A stretch of DNA of 64,000 nt, taken from positions 1-64,000 of the forward strand of contig NZ_QJQX01000083.1 in the NCBI RefSeq assembly GCF_013393185.1, given 5' to 3'. The stretch comes from Sphingobium lactosutens (lineage in GTDB: Bacteria > Pseudomonadota > Alphaproteobacteria > Sphingomonadales > Sphingomonadaceae). Position 1 is the stretch's first letter; every line of letters begins with the position of its first letter. The translations under genes and the position numbers were made by a program. Positions 1 to 8,535 of the stretch are shown here, one piece after another. Below the pieces are notes generated by a model. The model worked only from the letters and a program-made list of their open reading frames with translations, had not been told where the DNA came from and did no database searches.

Positions 1-1112
1 TTGGCTTCGGTCAGGCCGACGCTGGCGATCTGCGGATGGCAATAGGTGCAGCCCGGAATGTTGCGCACATCCATGGCGTGCGGATGCACATCCTTGTTGC
101 CCAGCGCCTGCGCGATCGTCTCGGCGACGATCACGCCCTCATGGCTCGCCTTGTGCGCCAGCCATGGCGGCGCGGTGACATCGCCGATCGCCCACATGCC
201 GTCGACATTGGTGCGGCCATAGGCGTCGGTCTTGATGTGATAGCGCTGATCCGGCTCGATGCCGACATCTTCCAGACCCAGATTCTCGACATTGGGGACA
301 ATGCCGATGGCGACGATCACATGGCTATATTCGACCGTGACGTCCTTGCCGTCCTTGCCCTTGATCGTGGCGGTCACGCCCTTGTCGCTCGCGGCGATCT
401 TTTCGATCTTCGCACCGGTCATGACGGTCATGCCCTGCTTCTTCACCGCCTTTTCGAGGAAGGCGGAAACGTCCGCATCCTCGACCGGGACGATGCGGTC
501 CATCATCTCGACCACGGTCACGTCAGCGCCCATGTCGTTGTAGAAGCTGGCGAATTCGATACCGATCGCGCCCGAACCGACAACCAGCAGCTTCGTCGGC
601 ATTTCCGGCGGCGTCATGGCATGGCGATAGGTCCACACCCGCTTGCCATCCGCCTTCAGGTTCGGCAGGTCGCGAGCGCGGGCGCCGGTCGCGATGATGA
701 TATGCTTGGCGGTCAGTTCCTCGGTCTTGCCGTCCTTGGTGACGCTGAGCTTGCCCTTCGCCACCAGCTTGCCGTCGCCCATGTGGACGCTGATCTTGTT
801 CTTCTTCATCAGGTGCGTGACGCCCTGATTGAGCTGCTTGGCGACGCCGCGCGAGCGCTTCACCACCGCCTCGATATCGGCGCTGATCTTCTCGGCGGCC
901 AGGCCATAGTCGCCCGCATGCTGCATATAGTGGAAGATTTCCGCAGACCGCAGCAGCGCCTTGGTCGGGATGCAGCCCCAGTTAAGGCAGATGCCGCCCA
1001 GATTCTCGCGCTCCACGATCGCGGTCTTCAGACCCAGTTGGGCTGCGCGGATCGCGGCCACATAACCGCCAGGGCCGGAGCCCAGAACGATGACATCGTA
1101 ATTCTCAGCCAT
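1..1112 (-). CDS. lpdA: dihydrolipoamide dehydrogenase (E3), 3' end cut by window edge
   Basis: FAD- and NAD-dependent disulfide oxidoreductase that reoxidises lipoyl groups of 2-oxoacid dehydrogenase complexes. The translation starts MAENYDVIVLGSGPGG (FAD Rossmann motif) and carries the redox-active disulfide GGICLNWGCIPTK. An NAD-binding motif VVGSGAIGIEFAS and the FAD motif NVDGMWAIGDV follow. About 370 of the usual ~465 residues are present, so only the dimerisation domain is missing. The start is the ATG at 1110-1112, 52 bp after the thiolase stop. It is not adjacent to other complex subunits here. The E1/E2 operon at 27.4 kb lacks its own E3, so this protein could serve it (inference). 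Confidence 0.95.
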   Translation of the reverse strand, partial: MAENYDVIVLGSGPGGYVAAIRAAQLGLKTAIVERENLGGICLNWGCIPTKALLRSAEIFHYMQHAGDYGLAAEKISADIEAVVKRSRGVAKQLNQGVTHLMKKNKISVHMGDGKLVAKGKLSVTKDGKTEELTAKHIIIATGARARDLPNLKADGKRVWTYRHAMTPPEMPTKLLVVGSGAIGIEFASFYNDMGADVTVVEMMDRIVPVEDADVSAFLEKAVKKQGMTVMTGAKIEKIAASDKGVTATIKGKDGKDVTVEYSHVIVAIGIVPNVENLGLEDVGIEPDQRYHIKTDAYGRTNVDGMWAIGDVTAPPWLAHKASHEGVIVAETIAQALGNKDVHPHAMDVRNIPGCTYCHPQIASVGLTEA

Positions 1113-1163
1113 GGATGCTCACATTCTCTTAGTTAATCGGATCGGTCGGGCGCGAAGCTTCGC

Positions 1164-2330
1164 TTAAAGCGCTTCCACGATCGTGACATTGGCGATGCCG
1201 CCGCCCTCGCACATGGTCTGAAGCCCATAGCGCTTGCCCTGCGCGCGCAGCGAATGAACCAGCGTCGTCATCAGCTTCGTGCCTGTAGCGCCCAGCGGAT
1301 GGCCCAGCGCGATCGCGCCGCCATACATGTTCAGCTTTTGCGGGTCCGCACCGGTCGCCTTCAACCAAGCCATAGGGATAGAGGCGAACGCCTCATTCAC
1401 CTCGAACAAGTCGATATCTTCCAGCTTCAGCCCCGACCGCTCAAAGGCGCGACGGGTAGCGGGGATCGGTTCCTCCAGCATGATGACCGGATCACCTGCC
1501 GTCACGGTCAGGTTCACGATCCGCGCGATCGGGGTCAGATTGTGACGCTTCAGTGCGGCCTCATTGGCAACCAGCACGCCCGACGCACCGTCGGTCATCT
1601 GGCTGGCATTGCCCGCCGTGATCGTCCCGCCTTCCATCAACGTCTTCAGCCCGGCCAGCCCCTCCATAGTCCCATCAGGCCGCACGCCTTCATCCTGCAC
1701 GACGCTGCCGTCGGCGGTCGCGAACGGTACGATCTCCCGCGCGAAAGCGCCCGCTGCAATCGCTGCCGCCGCCTTGCGATGGCTCTCCAGCGCATAGGCG
1801 TCCATATCCTCGCGGGTGAAACCATATTTGTCCGCTATCGCCTGTGCGCCATGAAATTGGCTGAATTCCTTGACGCCATAGCGCTGCTGAATGCTGTGCG
1901 GCCATGGCCCCTCGCCCATTCCAGCCTTCGCATGCAGCGTGTAGTTCGATCCCATCGGCACGCGCGTCATACTTTCCGCGCCCGCTGCGATGATCAAATC
2001 CTGCGTGCCGGACATCACCGCCTGCGCGGCGAAATGCAACGCCTGCTGCGACGATCCGCACTGCCGATCGATGGTGACGGCGGGTACGCAGTCGGGCAGG
2101 GACGAAGCCAGCACGACATTGCGACCGAAGGCGAAGGATTGTTCGCCGCCTTGCGTTACGCAGCCCAGGATCAGGTCATCGATCGCAGCCGGATCCACGC
2201 CCGACCGGGCTATCAGCGCATTGACCACCGCCGCGCCGAGATCGGCGGGATGGACGCCAGCGAACGCACCCTTGCGCTTGCCGCCCGCCGTGCGCGCGGC
2301 TTCCACGATATAGGCCTCTGCCATGGTCAT
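1164..2330 (-). CDS. acetyl-CoA acyltransferase (thiolase)
   Basis: Thiolase of 388 residues that cleaves 3-oxoacyl-CoA with CoA in the last step of a beta-oxidation spiral. The nucleophilic cysteine is C91 in TIDRQCGSSQQA. The family motifs NEAFAS, GGAIALGHPLGATG (catalytic His) and CEGGG (second Cys) are all present. It is the last gene of a minus-strand operon starting with an acyl-CoA synthetase. Its ATG overlaps the stop of a 46-codon ORF (ATGA), which suggests translational coupling. A second ATG two codons downstream is also possible. Substrate length cannot be told from sequence. Confidence 0.95.
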   Translation of the reverse strand: MTMAEAYIVEAARTAGGKRKGAFAGVHPADLGAAVVNALIARSGVDPAAIDDLILGCVTQGGEQSFAFGRNVVLASSLPDCVPAVTIDRQCGSSQQALHFAAQAVMSGTQDLIIAAGAESMTRVPMGSNYTLHAKAGMGEGPWPHSIQQRYGVKEFSQFHGAQAIADKYGFTREDMDAYALESHRKAAAAIAAGAFAREIVPFATADGSVVQDEGVRPDGTMEGLAGLKTLMEGGTITAGNASQMTDGASGVLVANEAALKRHNLTPIARIVNLTVTAGDPVIMLEEPIPATRRAFERSGLKLEDIDLFEVNEAFASIPMAWLKATGADPQKLNMYGGAIALGHPLGATGTKLMTTLVHSLRAQGKRYGLQTMCEGGGIANVTIVEAL

Positions 2331-2467
2331 GTGCTCCTGAAATTGGCGGGACGCCTGGCGAGCAGCGCGCTCAGTCCCTCTTCACTTTCCTTGTTGACAC
2401 CGGCAGCGACCATCGACCGCAATTCCCGGTCGAGTTGCACCTCCAGCCCATGGTCGAAGCCGTCCAT
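2327..2467 (-). pseudogene. 46-codon ORF resembling the C-terminal tail of an enoyl-CoA hydratase
   Basis: A short reading frame fills the gap between the SDR and thiolase genes. It starts at an ATG sharing one base with the SDR stop (TGATG) and ends in a TGA overlapping the thiolase ATG. The peptide (begins MDGFDHGLEVQLDREL, ends LLARRPANFRST) resembles the last helices of crotonase-family proteins, which typically end with a 'GxxAFLEKRxPxF' type tail. No crotonase core lies upstream in any frame; that DNA codes for the SDR. I read it as the residue of a deleted hydratase gene, kept in frame as a coupling link. It could be a genuine small protein. Confidence 0.5.
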
Positions 2468-3228
2468 CAGCGCGGCGCCATGCGGATGGCGCCATCCAAA
2501 CGGATCACTTCACCATTCAGCATCGGATTGCGGATGATGGATTCGACCAGCTGGGCATATTCCTCCGGGCGGCCAAGGCGGCTGGGATGGGGCACCTGCG
2601 CGCCGAGCGCATCCTGTACATTCTGGGGGAAGGCCGCCAGCATGGGAGTCAGGAAGATGCCCGGCGCGATCGTCATCACGCGGATCTTGTGCTGGGCCAG
2701 ATCGCGGGCAATCGGCAGGGTCATGCCGACCACGCCGCCCTTGGACGCCGCATAGGCCGCTTGTCCGATTTGCCCGTCATAGGCCGCGACCGATGCCGTG
2801 TTGATGATGACGCCGCGCTCCCCGTCGACCTCTTCGGCCGCGGCTAGGCGGGACGAGAATTTGGCGATCATGTTGAAGCTGCCGATCAGGTTGACCGTCA
2901 CCGTTTTGGCGAAGACATCCAGCGAATGCGGTATATTTGCTTTGCCCACCGTCTTCACCGCAGGCGCAATGCCCGCGCAGTTCACCAGGATGCGCGCCAC
3001 GCCATGCGCCGCCTCGGCAGCATCCAACCCTGCCGCGACGCTAGCGTCGTCCGCCACATTCACATTGACATACATGCCGCCCAACTCAGCGGCGGTGGCG
3101 CGTCCGGCCTCTTCATTCAGGTCGAAGATCGCGACCTTCGCCCCCTGCCCCGCCAGCCATGCCGCCGTGGCCCTGCCAAGACCCGATGAAGCGCCGGTTA
3201 CAATCGCGGCTGCACCCTTGATATCCAT
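2467..3228 (-). CDS. SDR, 3-hydroxyacyl-CoA dehydrogenase type 2-like
   Basis: Short-chain dehydrogenase of 253 residues resembling HSD10-type 3-hydroxyacyl-CoA/17-beta-hydroxysteroid dehydrogenases. Visible are the cofactor motif TGASSGLG (about residues 12-19), NCAGIAP, the catalytic Ser in INTASVAAYDG and YAASK for the Tyr/Lys pair. The segment after the serine (DGQIGQAAYAASKGG) is typical of the HSD10 subgroup. It lies 2 bp after the crotonase stop in the beta-oxidation operon, so oxidation of a 3-hydroxyacyl-CoA is the likely role. Substrate is inferred from context. Confidence 0.9.
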   Translation of the reverse strand: MDIKGAAAIVTGASSGLGRATAAWLAGQGAKVAIFDLNEEAGRATAAELGGMYVNVNVADDASVAAGLDAAEAAHGVARILVNCAGIAPAVKTVGKANIPHSLDVFAKTVTVNLIGSFNMIAKFSSRLAAAEEVDGERGVIINTASVAAYDGQIGQAAYAASKGGVVGMTLPIARDLAQHKIRVMTIAPGIFLTPMLAAFPQNVQDALGAQVPHPSRLGRPEEYAQLVESIIRNPMLNGEVIRLDGAIRMAPR

Positions 3229-3230
3229 GT

Positions 3231-4124
3231 CTATCCTTTTGCCTCGGTTGAGCGTTCATTTGGCAAGGGATGCTCTTTCCCCCCGGCCGCCATCGATCGC
3301 GCGTCCTGTCCGCCGATCGCGCTGCCCGTCGTCATCCGGGCATGGGCGTGAGCGAGGTGGTGGAGGTTGAACGCCGCGTCGGTGGCCACACGCTTGCCCA
3401 TCGCATCCTCCGCCTGATTCAGCGCCTGCTTGGCGAGCGTCAGTCCGAAGGCGGGAAGGGCAGCCAACCGTTCGGCGATGGCGCCCGCCTCCGCCTCCAG
3501 CGCGTCGCGTTCGACCACGCGGTTCACCATGCCCAATGCATAGGCCCGCTCGGCAGGCATGCGGTCGCCCAGAAACAGAAATTCGCGCGCGGCGCGCGGG
3601 TGCATTTCAAATGCGTGGGCGAAATATTCGACGCCGGGTATCCCCATGCGCAGCACAGGGTCGGAAAAGAAGGCGTCGCGCGACGCGATGATAAGGTCGC
3701 ACACCCAGGCCAGCATCAGCCCTCCGGCGATGCAGGCGCCATGAACGGCGGCGATCGTCGGCTTGGGAATGTCGCGCCAGCGGCGGCAAAGCCCGAGATA
3801 GAGTTCCTGTTCGCGCACATAGGTCGATGCGGCGCCATCCAGTTCGCTATGATCGCCCCATAGCGAATGACGCGCCGCCGCTGGCAAATCCGCGTCGCGG
3901 CCCGGCGTGCCGATATCATGGCCGGAGGAAAAATGCTTGCCTTTGCCGGTCAGGACGATCGCGCGCACCTGCGGGTCGTCGACGGCCCGCGCAAAGGCGG
4001 CATCGAGGGCGTAGAGCATCTGCCCATTCTGCGAATTGGCGAAGTCAGGCCGGTTGAGCATGATCCACGCCGTCGCATCGCGCCGTTCGTAAAGTATAGG
4101 TTCGTCGGTTTCGTAAGTCGCCAC
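3231..4124 (-). CDS. enoyl-CoA hydratase/isomerase family (EchA13-like crotonase)
   Basis: Crotonase-fold protein of about 297 residues. I start it at GTG 4124 (V-A-T-Y-E-T), 4 bp after the preceding SDR stop and about 9 nt after GGAGGG; the longer frame upstream overlaps that SDR. It shows the acyl-CoA oxyanion region HFSSGHDIG (about 64-72) and ACIAGGLMLAW (about 130-140). The two catalytic glutamates of classical enoyl-CoA hydratase (GGCE and PE positions) are replaced by Met137 and Val157. Actinobacterial EchA13-type proteins look the same. The reaction may therefore not be simple hydration. Confidence 0.85.
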   Translation of the reverse strand: MATYETDEPILYERRDATAWIMLNRPDFANSQNGQMLYALDAAFARAVDDPQVRAIVLTGKGKHFSSGHDIGTPGRDADLPAAARHSLWGDHSELDGAASTYVREQELYLGLCRRWRDIPKPTIAAVHGACIAGGLMLAWVCDLIIASRDAFFSDPVLRMGIPGVEYFAHAFEMHPRAAREFLFLGDRMPAERAYALGMVNRVVERDALEAEAGAIAERLAALPAFGLTLAKQALNQAEDAMGKRVATDAAFNLHHLAHAHARMTTGSAIGGQDARSMAAGGKEHPLPNERSTEAKG

Positions 4125-4128
4125 GCCT

Positions 4129-4953
4129 TCAGCCCTCCTGCTTTTCCCAAGGCCGCGGACGCGGCTTGCCGGTGGCGGCGATGACGGCGGCATCGACCTC
4201 CGCGCTGGTGGGATTGCCGCGCAGGGTCAGTCCGCCATTCACCTGAAGATTCTGCCCGCTCATGAAACAGCCATCGCTCGCCAGCCAGGCGACGGCGTCG
4301 GCGATGTCGTCCGCCGTACCCGCGCGGCCCAGCGGATAGTGTTTTTCATAGGTTTCCCAGACCCCCGGCACCAGCTTCGCTCCCGCGCCCATCGGCGTGG
4401 CGGTAATGCCCGGCGAGATCGAATTGGCGCGGATACCCTGCGCGCCATATTCATTGGCAATGCAGCGCACGACATGATCGATGCCCGCCTTGGTCCCCAT
4501 ATAGGCCGTGTGATTGTCCAGCATGATGGTAGCCGTGGCGGAGCTGATCTGAATAAGCGAACTGCCCCGCCGCATCAGCGGCAGCATAGCCTGAAAGAAC
4601 TGAAACGGGCCGATGAACTGAAGATCCGTCATCCGCCGCAATTCGGCATCGGTGGTAAGCGCGAACGGCTTGAGCAACCCCCAGCCCGTCGCGTTGACGA
4701 CGATATCCAGCCCATCCGCCTGCGCTCGCACCGTCTCTGCCAGCGCCGCCAGCGATGGCTGACTGGTGATGTCGCAGCTCGCGGCGACCCCGCCGACCTC
4801 CTGCGCGAACCGTTCCAGTTCCGCCGCGTCGCGGCCCACCACGATCATGCGCGCGCCCTCATCGGCCAGACGGCGGGCAATGACCTGCGCCATATTGTCG
4901 CGCGTGCCTGCGCCGATGATAAGGCCGGTCTTGCCGATCAAACTCTGGGCCAT
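4129..4953 (-). CDS. SDR family oxidoreductase
   Basis: NAD(P)-dependent short-chain dehydrogenase, 274 residues from the ATG at 4953 (M-A-Q-S-L-I-G-K), which follows AAAGGAAAG. An upstream in-frame ATG would overlap the acyl-CoA synthetase. The cofactor motif is the enoyl-reductase-like GAGTRDNMAQVIA. Ser in QISSATATIM and Y-M-G-T-K provide the catalytic triad, and a long C-terminal extension (about 250-274) is rich in Ala/Pro/Arg. It sits second in the operon between synthetase and crotonase. Substrate unknown. Confidence 0.88.
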   Translation of the reverse strand: MAQSLIGKTGLIIGAGTRDNMAQVIARRLADEGARMIVVGRDAAELERFAQEVGGVAASCDITSQPSLAALAETVRAQADGLDIVVNATGWGLLKPFALTTDAELRRMTDLQFIGPFQFFQAMLPLMRRGSSLIQISSATATIMLDNHTAYMGTKAGIDHVVRCIANEYGAQGIRANSISPGITATPMGAGAKLVPGVWETYEKHYPLGRAGTADDIADAVAWLASDGCFMSGQNLQVNGGLTLRGNPTSAEVDAAVIAATGKPRPRPWEKQEG

Positions 4954-4966
4954 GTCTGCTTTCCTT

Positions 4967-6553
4967 TCATGCCACGGACCGGTCATGCCCCGTCCAATAG
5001 GGCGCGCGCAATTCCCGTTTCAGCACTTTGCCCGATGCATTGCGCGGCAGCGCATCGATGAAGTCGACCGTCTTGGGCACCTTGTAGCCTGCGATGGTGC
5101 GCCGCGCCCAGGCGCGGATCGCCTCCCCATCGGCGATTGCGCCATCGGTGAGAACCACAACCGCCTTCACGGCCTCTCCCCAAAGCGGATCGGGTACGCC
5201 GATCACCGCGACGTCGGCGACGTCGGCATGATCGCGGATCGCATTCTCCACCTCGACAGGAAAGACATTCTCGCCCCCGCTCACGATCATGTCCTTGATC
5301 CGGTCGCGCAAATGGAGATAGCCGTCTTCGTCAAGATAGCCCGCATCGCCCGACCGAAAATAACCCTGCGCGTCAAAGGCTTCCGCCGTGGCTTCGGGCA
5401 AGTTCCAATAGCCGGTCATGGCGGTCGGCGATCGGATCACCACCTCGCCGCTCTCCCCACGGCCAAGGCGACGCCCGTCGGGATCGACGATGGCGATCTC
5501 CACCCCGTCCAGCGCCCGCCCGGCCGAGGTCATCCGGGAATTGCCATTCACCTCATGATCTTCCGGCGGCAGGACCGATATGGTGCCGCACATTTCGGTC
5601 ATGCCATATTGCTGCACGAAACCGCAGCGGAATATGTCCATCGCCTCGCGCAGGACATCGAGCGGCATGGGCGAAGCGCCGTAGACGATGGTACGGATAC
5701 GGCCGTAGTCCACCTGCCGCACACGCGGATGCCGCATGACGAGTTGCAGGGCGGAGGGCACGGTGAACAGCTTGCTGAGGCCCTGATGCTCGATGGCGTC
5801 GAGCACCAGATCAGCGCTGAATTCCTCCGCCACCAGCCCGGTCGCGCCCGCGCATAGCGTCTGAAGGCCAAAGCCCGTGCCCCCGATATGGAATTGCGGC
5901 ATGACGATCAGGCTGACATCGTCCTGCGTCCAGCGGTTCCATTCGGGCTGCGCTGCTTCGGGCAGGGACCGAAAGACCAGCAGGGCGCGCTGGCTGAGCA
6001 ACGCGCCCTTGGGGCGACCCGTCGTGCCCGACGTGTATATCTGAACCGCGATCGCTTCGGGATCGCGCGCCTGCTCCACCGCAATCCCGCCGCCGGACGC
6101 CCGCCAGTCCGCATAAGCGGTGGCCGGATCGTCGCCATCCACGATCACGACCGGCGGACGGAGCGGCAAGCTTTGCGCCAGTTGCGTTATATCCTGCGCA
6201 TGGTCCGGCGTGACGAAGATGATGCGGCAGTCGGCATCTTCCAATAGCCAGGCGGCTTCCTGGGCGGCGAGCCGCCAGTTGACCGGGACCAGCGTTACGC
6301 CCGCCCACGCCGCGCCGAGCAGCAGTTCATAATAAACATCGCTGTTCTTGCCGAAATAGGCGATGCGATCGCCCGCCGCGCACTCCGAAGTTTTCAGCGC
6401 GCCCGCAACGTCCCGGGCATGGCGCGCCAGATCGGCATAGCCTGTTTCCCGTCCGCGAAACCGCAGCGCGGCCTTGGTCCCGTGACGCGATGCCTGTGCC
6501 TCTATCATGTCCGCAAGGGATGTGAAGCGCGGCCGGACCAAATCGCTCGCCAT
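4967..6553 (-). CDS. acyl-CoA synthetase (AMP-dependent ligase)
   Basis: ANL-superfamily ligase that activates a carboxylic acid to its CoA ester through an acyl-adenylate. About 528 residues from ATG 6553; an in-frame ATG at 6568 is an alternative. It shows the P-loop YTSGTTGRPKGAL, QYGMTEMCG (A5 motif), YFRSGDAGYLDEDGY with the adenylate-binding Asp, the hinge DRIKDMIVSGGENVFP and the C-terminal catalytic lysine in NASGKVLKRELR. It is first in a six-frame minus-strand operon and so probably feeds the thiolase arm. Copies of the shared operator-like motif lie in the divergent promoter region upstream. Confidence 0.93.
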   Translation of the reverse strand: MASDLVRPRFTSLADMIEAQASRHGTKAALRFRGRETGYADLARHARDVAGALKTSECAAGDRIAYFGKNSDVYYELLLGAAWAGVTLVPVNWRLAAQEAAWLLEDADCRIIFVTPDHAQDITQLAQSLPLRPPVVIVDGDDPATAYADWRASGGGIAVEQARDPEAIAVQIYTSGTTGRPKGALLSQRALLVFRSLPEAAQPEWNRWTQDDVSLIVMPQFHIGGTGFGLQTLCAGATGLVAEEFSADLVLDAIEHQGLSKLFTVPSALQLVMRHPRVRQVDYGRIRTIVYGASPMPLDVLREAMDIFRCGFVQQYGMTEMCGTISVLPPEDHEVNGNSRMTSAGRALDGVEIAIVDPDGRRLGRGESGEVVIRSPTAMTGYWNLPEATAEAFDAQGYFRSGDAGYLDEDGYLHLRDRIKDMIVSGGENVFPVEVENAIRDHADVADVAVIGVPDPLWGEAVKAVVVLTDGAIADGEAIRAWARRTIAGYKVPKTVDFIDALPRNASGKVLKRELRAPYWTGHDRSVA

Positions 6554-6582
6554 GTCAGTCAAGACCATCCTCTCATCACAAT

Positions 6583-6597
6583 TACGCAACGCGTCTT
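6583..6597 (-). promoter_or_regulatory. operator-like site 1a upstream of acyl-CoA synthetase
   Basis: On the minus strand this reads GACGCGTTGCGTAAT. It shares ACGCGTTGCG exactly with the site at 22741-22750. It lies 30 bp before the synthetase ATG in the 143-bp gap to the divergent aldo/keto reductase. Function as an operator is inferred from recurrence. Confidence 0.5.
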
Positions 6598-6658
6598 CAT
6601 TTCACCTTATCGACAAAGGGGATGGCGCGCCAGAGCGATTCATGCTTCAAGGCATAAA

Positions 6659-6676
6659 AATAATACTCGTTATATA
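6659..6676 (+). promoter_or_regulatory. operator-like site 1b upstream of aldo/keto reductase
   Basis: AATACTCGTTATATA within this stretch matches the CACGCGTTATA core of the other sites at 9 of 11 positions (TACTCGTTATA). It sits immediately before the GGAGG ribosome site of the reductase gene at 6697. Confidence 0.45.
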
Positions 6677-6696
6677 TTGATGGAGGATCATCAGTC

Positions 6697-7650
6697 ATGA
6701 CCGGCAATCCCGCATGGACCCCCGGCCAACGGCCAGCCTTGCCCCTGATGCTGGGCGGCAATGTCTTCGGCTGGACCGCCGGCCGCGCCGCCAGCTTCGC
6801 CGTGCTGGATCGGTTCGCGGATGCGGGCGGCACGTTGATCGACACGGCGGACTATTATGCCGCCTGGGCGCCCGGCAACAGCGGCGGCGAATCGGAACGC
6901 ATGATCGGCGAGTGGCTGACGGCGACGGGCCGGCGCAACGCCATGACGATCGCCACCAAAGTAGGCCTGCTGAAAGGGGCAGCGGGCAACGGCCTGACCC
7001 CGGCGCGCATAGTCGAAGCCTGCGACGAATCCCTGCGGCGCCTGCAGACCGACGTCATCGACATCTACTTCGCCCATATCGACGACCCGGCCACGCCGCT
7101 GGAGGATTCGCTCGCCGCCTTCGACGCGCTGGTACAGCAGGGCAAGGTCCGCATGCTCGGCGCGTCGAATTTCACCGCGGAACGGCTGGCCGAAGCATTG
7201 CAGATCGCCGATGCGAACGGGTTCCACCGGTTCCAGATGATCCAGCCCAAATATAATCTCGCCGTGCGCGACAGCTATGAAGGGCCGCTGGAACAGCTGG
7301 CGCTGGCGGAGGGGCTGGCGGTGGTGCCCTTTTACGGCCTTGGCGGCGGCTATCTGACGGGGAAATACCGCACGGCCGCCGACATCATGGGCACGCCGCG
7401 CGAGATGTGGCTGCGCCCCTATATGGAGGGCGACGGCCCCGCGATCCTCCAGATCATGGACGCCATCGCCGCCGAAACCGGCCTCAGCCTGCCCGATATC
7501 GCCATGGCCTGGGTACGCGGCAAGCCGGGCATATTGGCTCCCATCGCCAGCGCGACGAGCGCGGACCAGATGGAGGCCCTGATCGCGGGTACGCGGGTCG
7601 GCCTGACCGCCGATCAGATGCAGGCGCTCGATTCAGCCGTCCCGGCCTGA
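6697..7650 (+). CDS. aldo/keto reductase
   Basis: NADPH-dependent aldo/keto reductase of 317 residues, (beta/alpha)8 barrel. The catalytic tetrad is visible as D49, Y54, K88 and H127 in LIDTADYY, ATKVG and YFAHIDD. GASNFTAERLAEAL and a C-terminal cofactor stretch (APIASATSADQMEAL) follow, as in the family. GGAGG precedes the start by about 10 nt. It is transcribed away from the acyl-CoA synthetase operon and its 3' end overlaps the convergent isomerase-like gene by 18 bp. Substrate unknown. Confidence 0.93.
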   Translation: MTGNPAWTPGQRPALPLMLGGNVFGWTAGRAASFAVLDRFADAGGTLIDTADYYAAWAPGNSGGESERMIGEWLTATGRRNAMTIATKVGLLKGAAGNGLTPARIVEACDESLRRLQTDVIDIYFAHIDDPATPLEDSLAAFDALVQQGKVRMLGASNFTAERLAEALQIADANGFHRFQMIQPKYNLAVRDSYEGPLEQLALAEGLAVVPFYGLGGGYLTGKYRTAADIMGTPREMWLRPYMEGDGPAILQIMDAIAAETGLSLPDIAMAWVRGKPGILAPIASATSADQMEALIAGTRVGLTADQMQALDSAVPA

Positions 7651-8436
7651 ACGCCGGGCGAACCACGCCTCCGTCCGTTCCCGCAGATGCCGGGCGCGCT
7701 CCGTCGGGTCGGGAAAGGCCTCACGCAGCGTCTTCGACCGCAATTCGATACTGAGCGGCAGGTCCGCGGGCCAGCCGCGCAGCAAGGCATCGAGCGGCAA
7801 AACACCCTCGCCCGGCAACAGCCGACCGTCCAGCGCCTCCGCCCTGATCGCGGCGATGTCGGTCGGGTCGGGCACATCCGGGCCGGCATCGCAAAACTGG
7901 GCATAGCGCAGCAGCGTCCCCGGTATGGCCGCCGCATCCGAAGCGGTCCCGCCCGATCGCGACAGGTGCAGAGGATCGACCAGCACATGACCGTTGGGCC
8001 GGTTGGCCACGCCCACGACCGCCTGTGCATCGGCTAGGCGATGCACTGCGGTAAAAAGGCCAAATTCAAGCGCCACCGGCACCCCGGCCGGTGCAGCGCG
8101 ATCGCATAAGGCCCCAAACTTTTCAGCCGTGGCCTGACGATCCGGATCGGAACTTACCGCTAGTAAATTGCACGCGCCTAGCGCCGCAGCGACATCGACC
8201 AGATCAAGCAACGCGGGATCGGGTTCACCCGGCCGAATCCACAGCACCTCCGCATCCAACAGGATGAGATCCAGTTCGGCGATCCGCGCCTTCAATGCCC
8301 CGATCCGCTCGCCCGTCCAGTCCTGTCCATCGATGCGCAGCCCAACAGCCGCAAAGCCAGCCGCCGCGCCAGCCTCCACCACCTCTTCAGGTGATTGATC
8401 CGGCAGCACGCCAGCGGCCAGAGACAATATCCGCAT
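7633..8436 (-). CDS. sugar phosphate isomerase/epimerase-like TIM barrel protein
   Basis: 267-residue protein of the xylose isomerase-like / AP endonuclease family 2 barrel. The ATG at 8436 follows GAAGGAGAAGGAAGG. A longer upstream frame has no ribosome site. Typical features are the N-terminal MRILSLAAGVLPDQSPEE, acidic metal-ligand candidates in LEFGL, LVDPLHLSRSGG and the C-terminal SIELRSK. Such proteins act on sugars, inosose or 2-keto acids. The catabolic neighbours give no clear substrate. It is convergent with the aldo/keto reductase and divergent from the GMC oxidoreductase. Confidence 0.8.
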   Translation of the reverse strand: MRILSLAAGVLPDQSPEEVVEAGAAAGFAAVGLRIDGQDWTGERIGALKARIAELDLILLDAEVLWIRPGEPDPALLDLVDVAAALGACNLLAVSSDPDRQATAEKFGALCDRAAPAGVPVALEFGLFTAVHRLADAQAVVGVANRPNGHVLVDPLHLSRSGGTASDAAAIPGTLLRYAQFCDAGPDVPDPTDIAAIRAEALDGRLLPGEGVLPLDALLRGWPADLPLSIELRSKTLREAFPDPTERARHLRERTEAWFARRSGRDG

Positions 8437-8484
8437 ACCTTCCTTCTCCTTCCTACCAGAGCCTCGAAATACGGTTGCACAAAA

Positions 8485-8500
8485 GAATATCGTGTTATAC
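8485..8500 (+). promoter_or_regulatory. operator-like site 1c in divergent promoter
   Basis: GAATATCGTGTTATAC matches the best site (GTATCACGCGTTATAC at 41979) at 12 of 16 positions. It lies midway between the divergent isomerase-like gene (49 bp away) and the GMC oxidoreductase gene (36 bp away), and is followed by a T-run. Confidence 0.55.
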
Positions 8501-8535
8501 TTTTTTATGCAATTGAGGATCGGGAGAGAAATGCG

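Noticed and set aside
36-1136. Plus-strand frame of 366 codons at the window start
   Set aside because: Mirror of the lipoamide dehydrogenase gene; rich in His/Asp/Arg without domains.
1254-2537. Long plus-strand open frame (about 427 codons) opposite the thiolase and SDR genes
   Set aside because: Antisense to well-supported genes, no family motifs, Arg/His-rich composition typical of a mirror frame in high-GC DNA.
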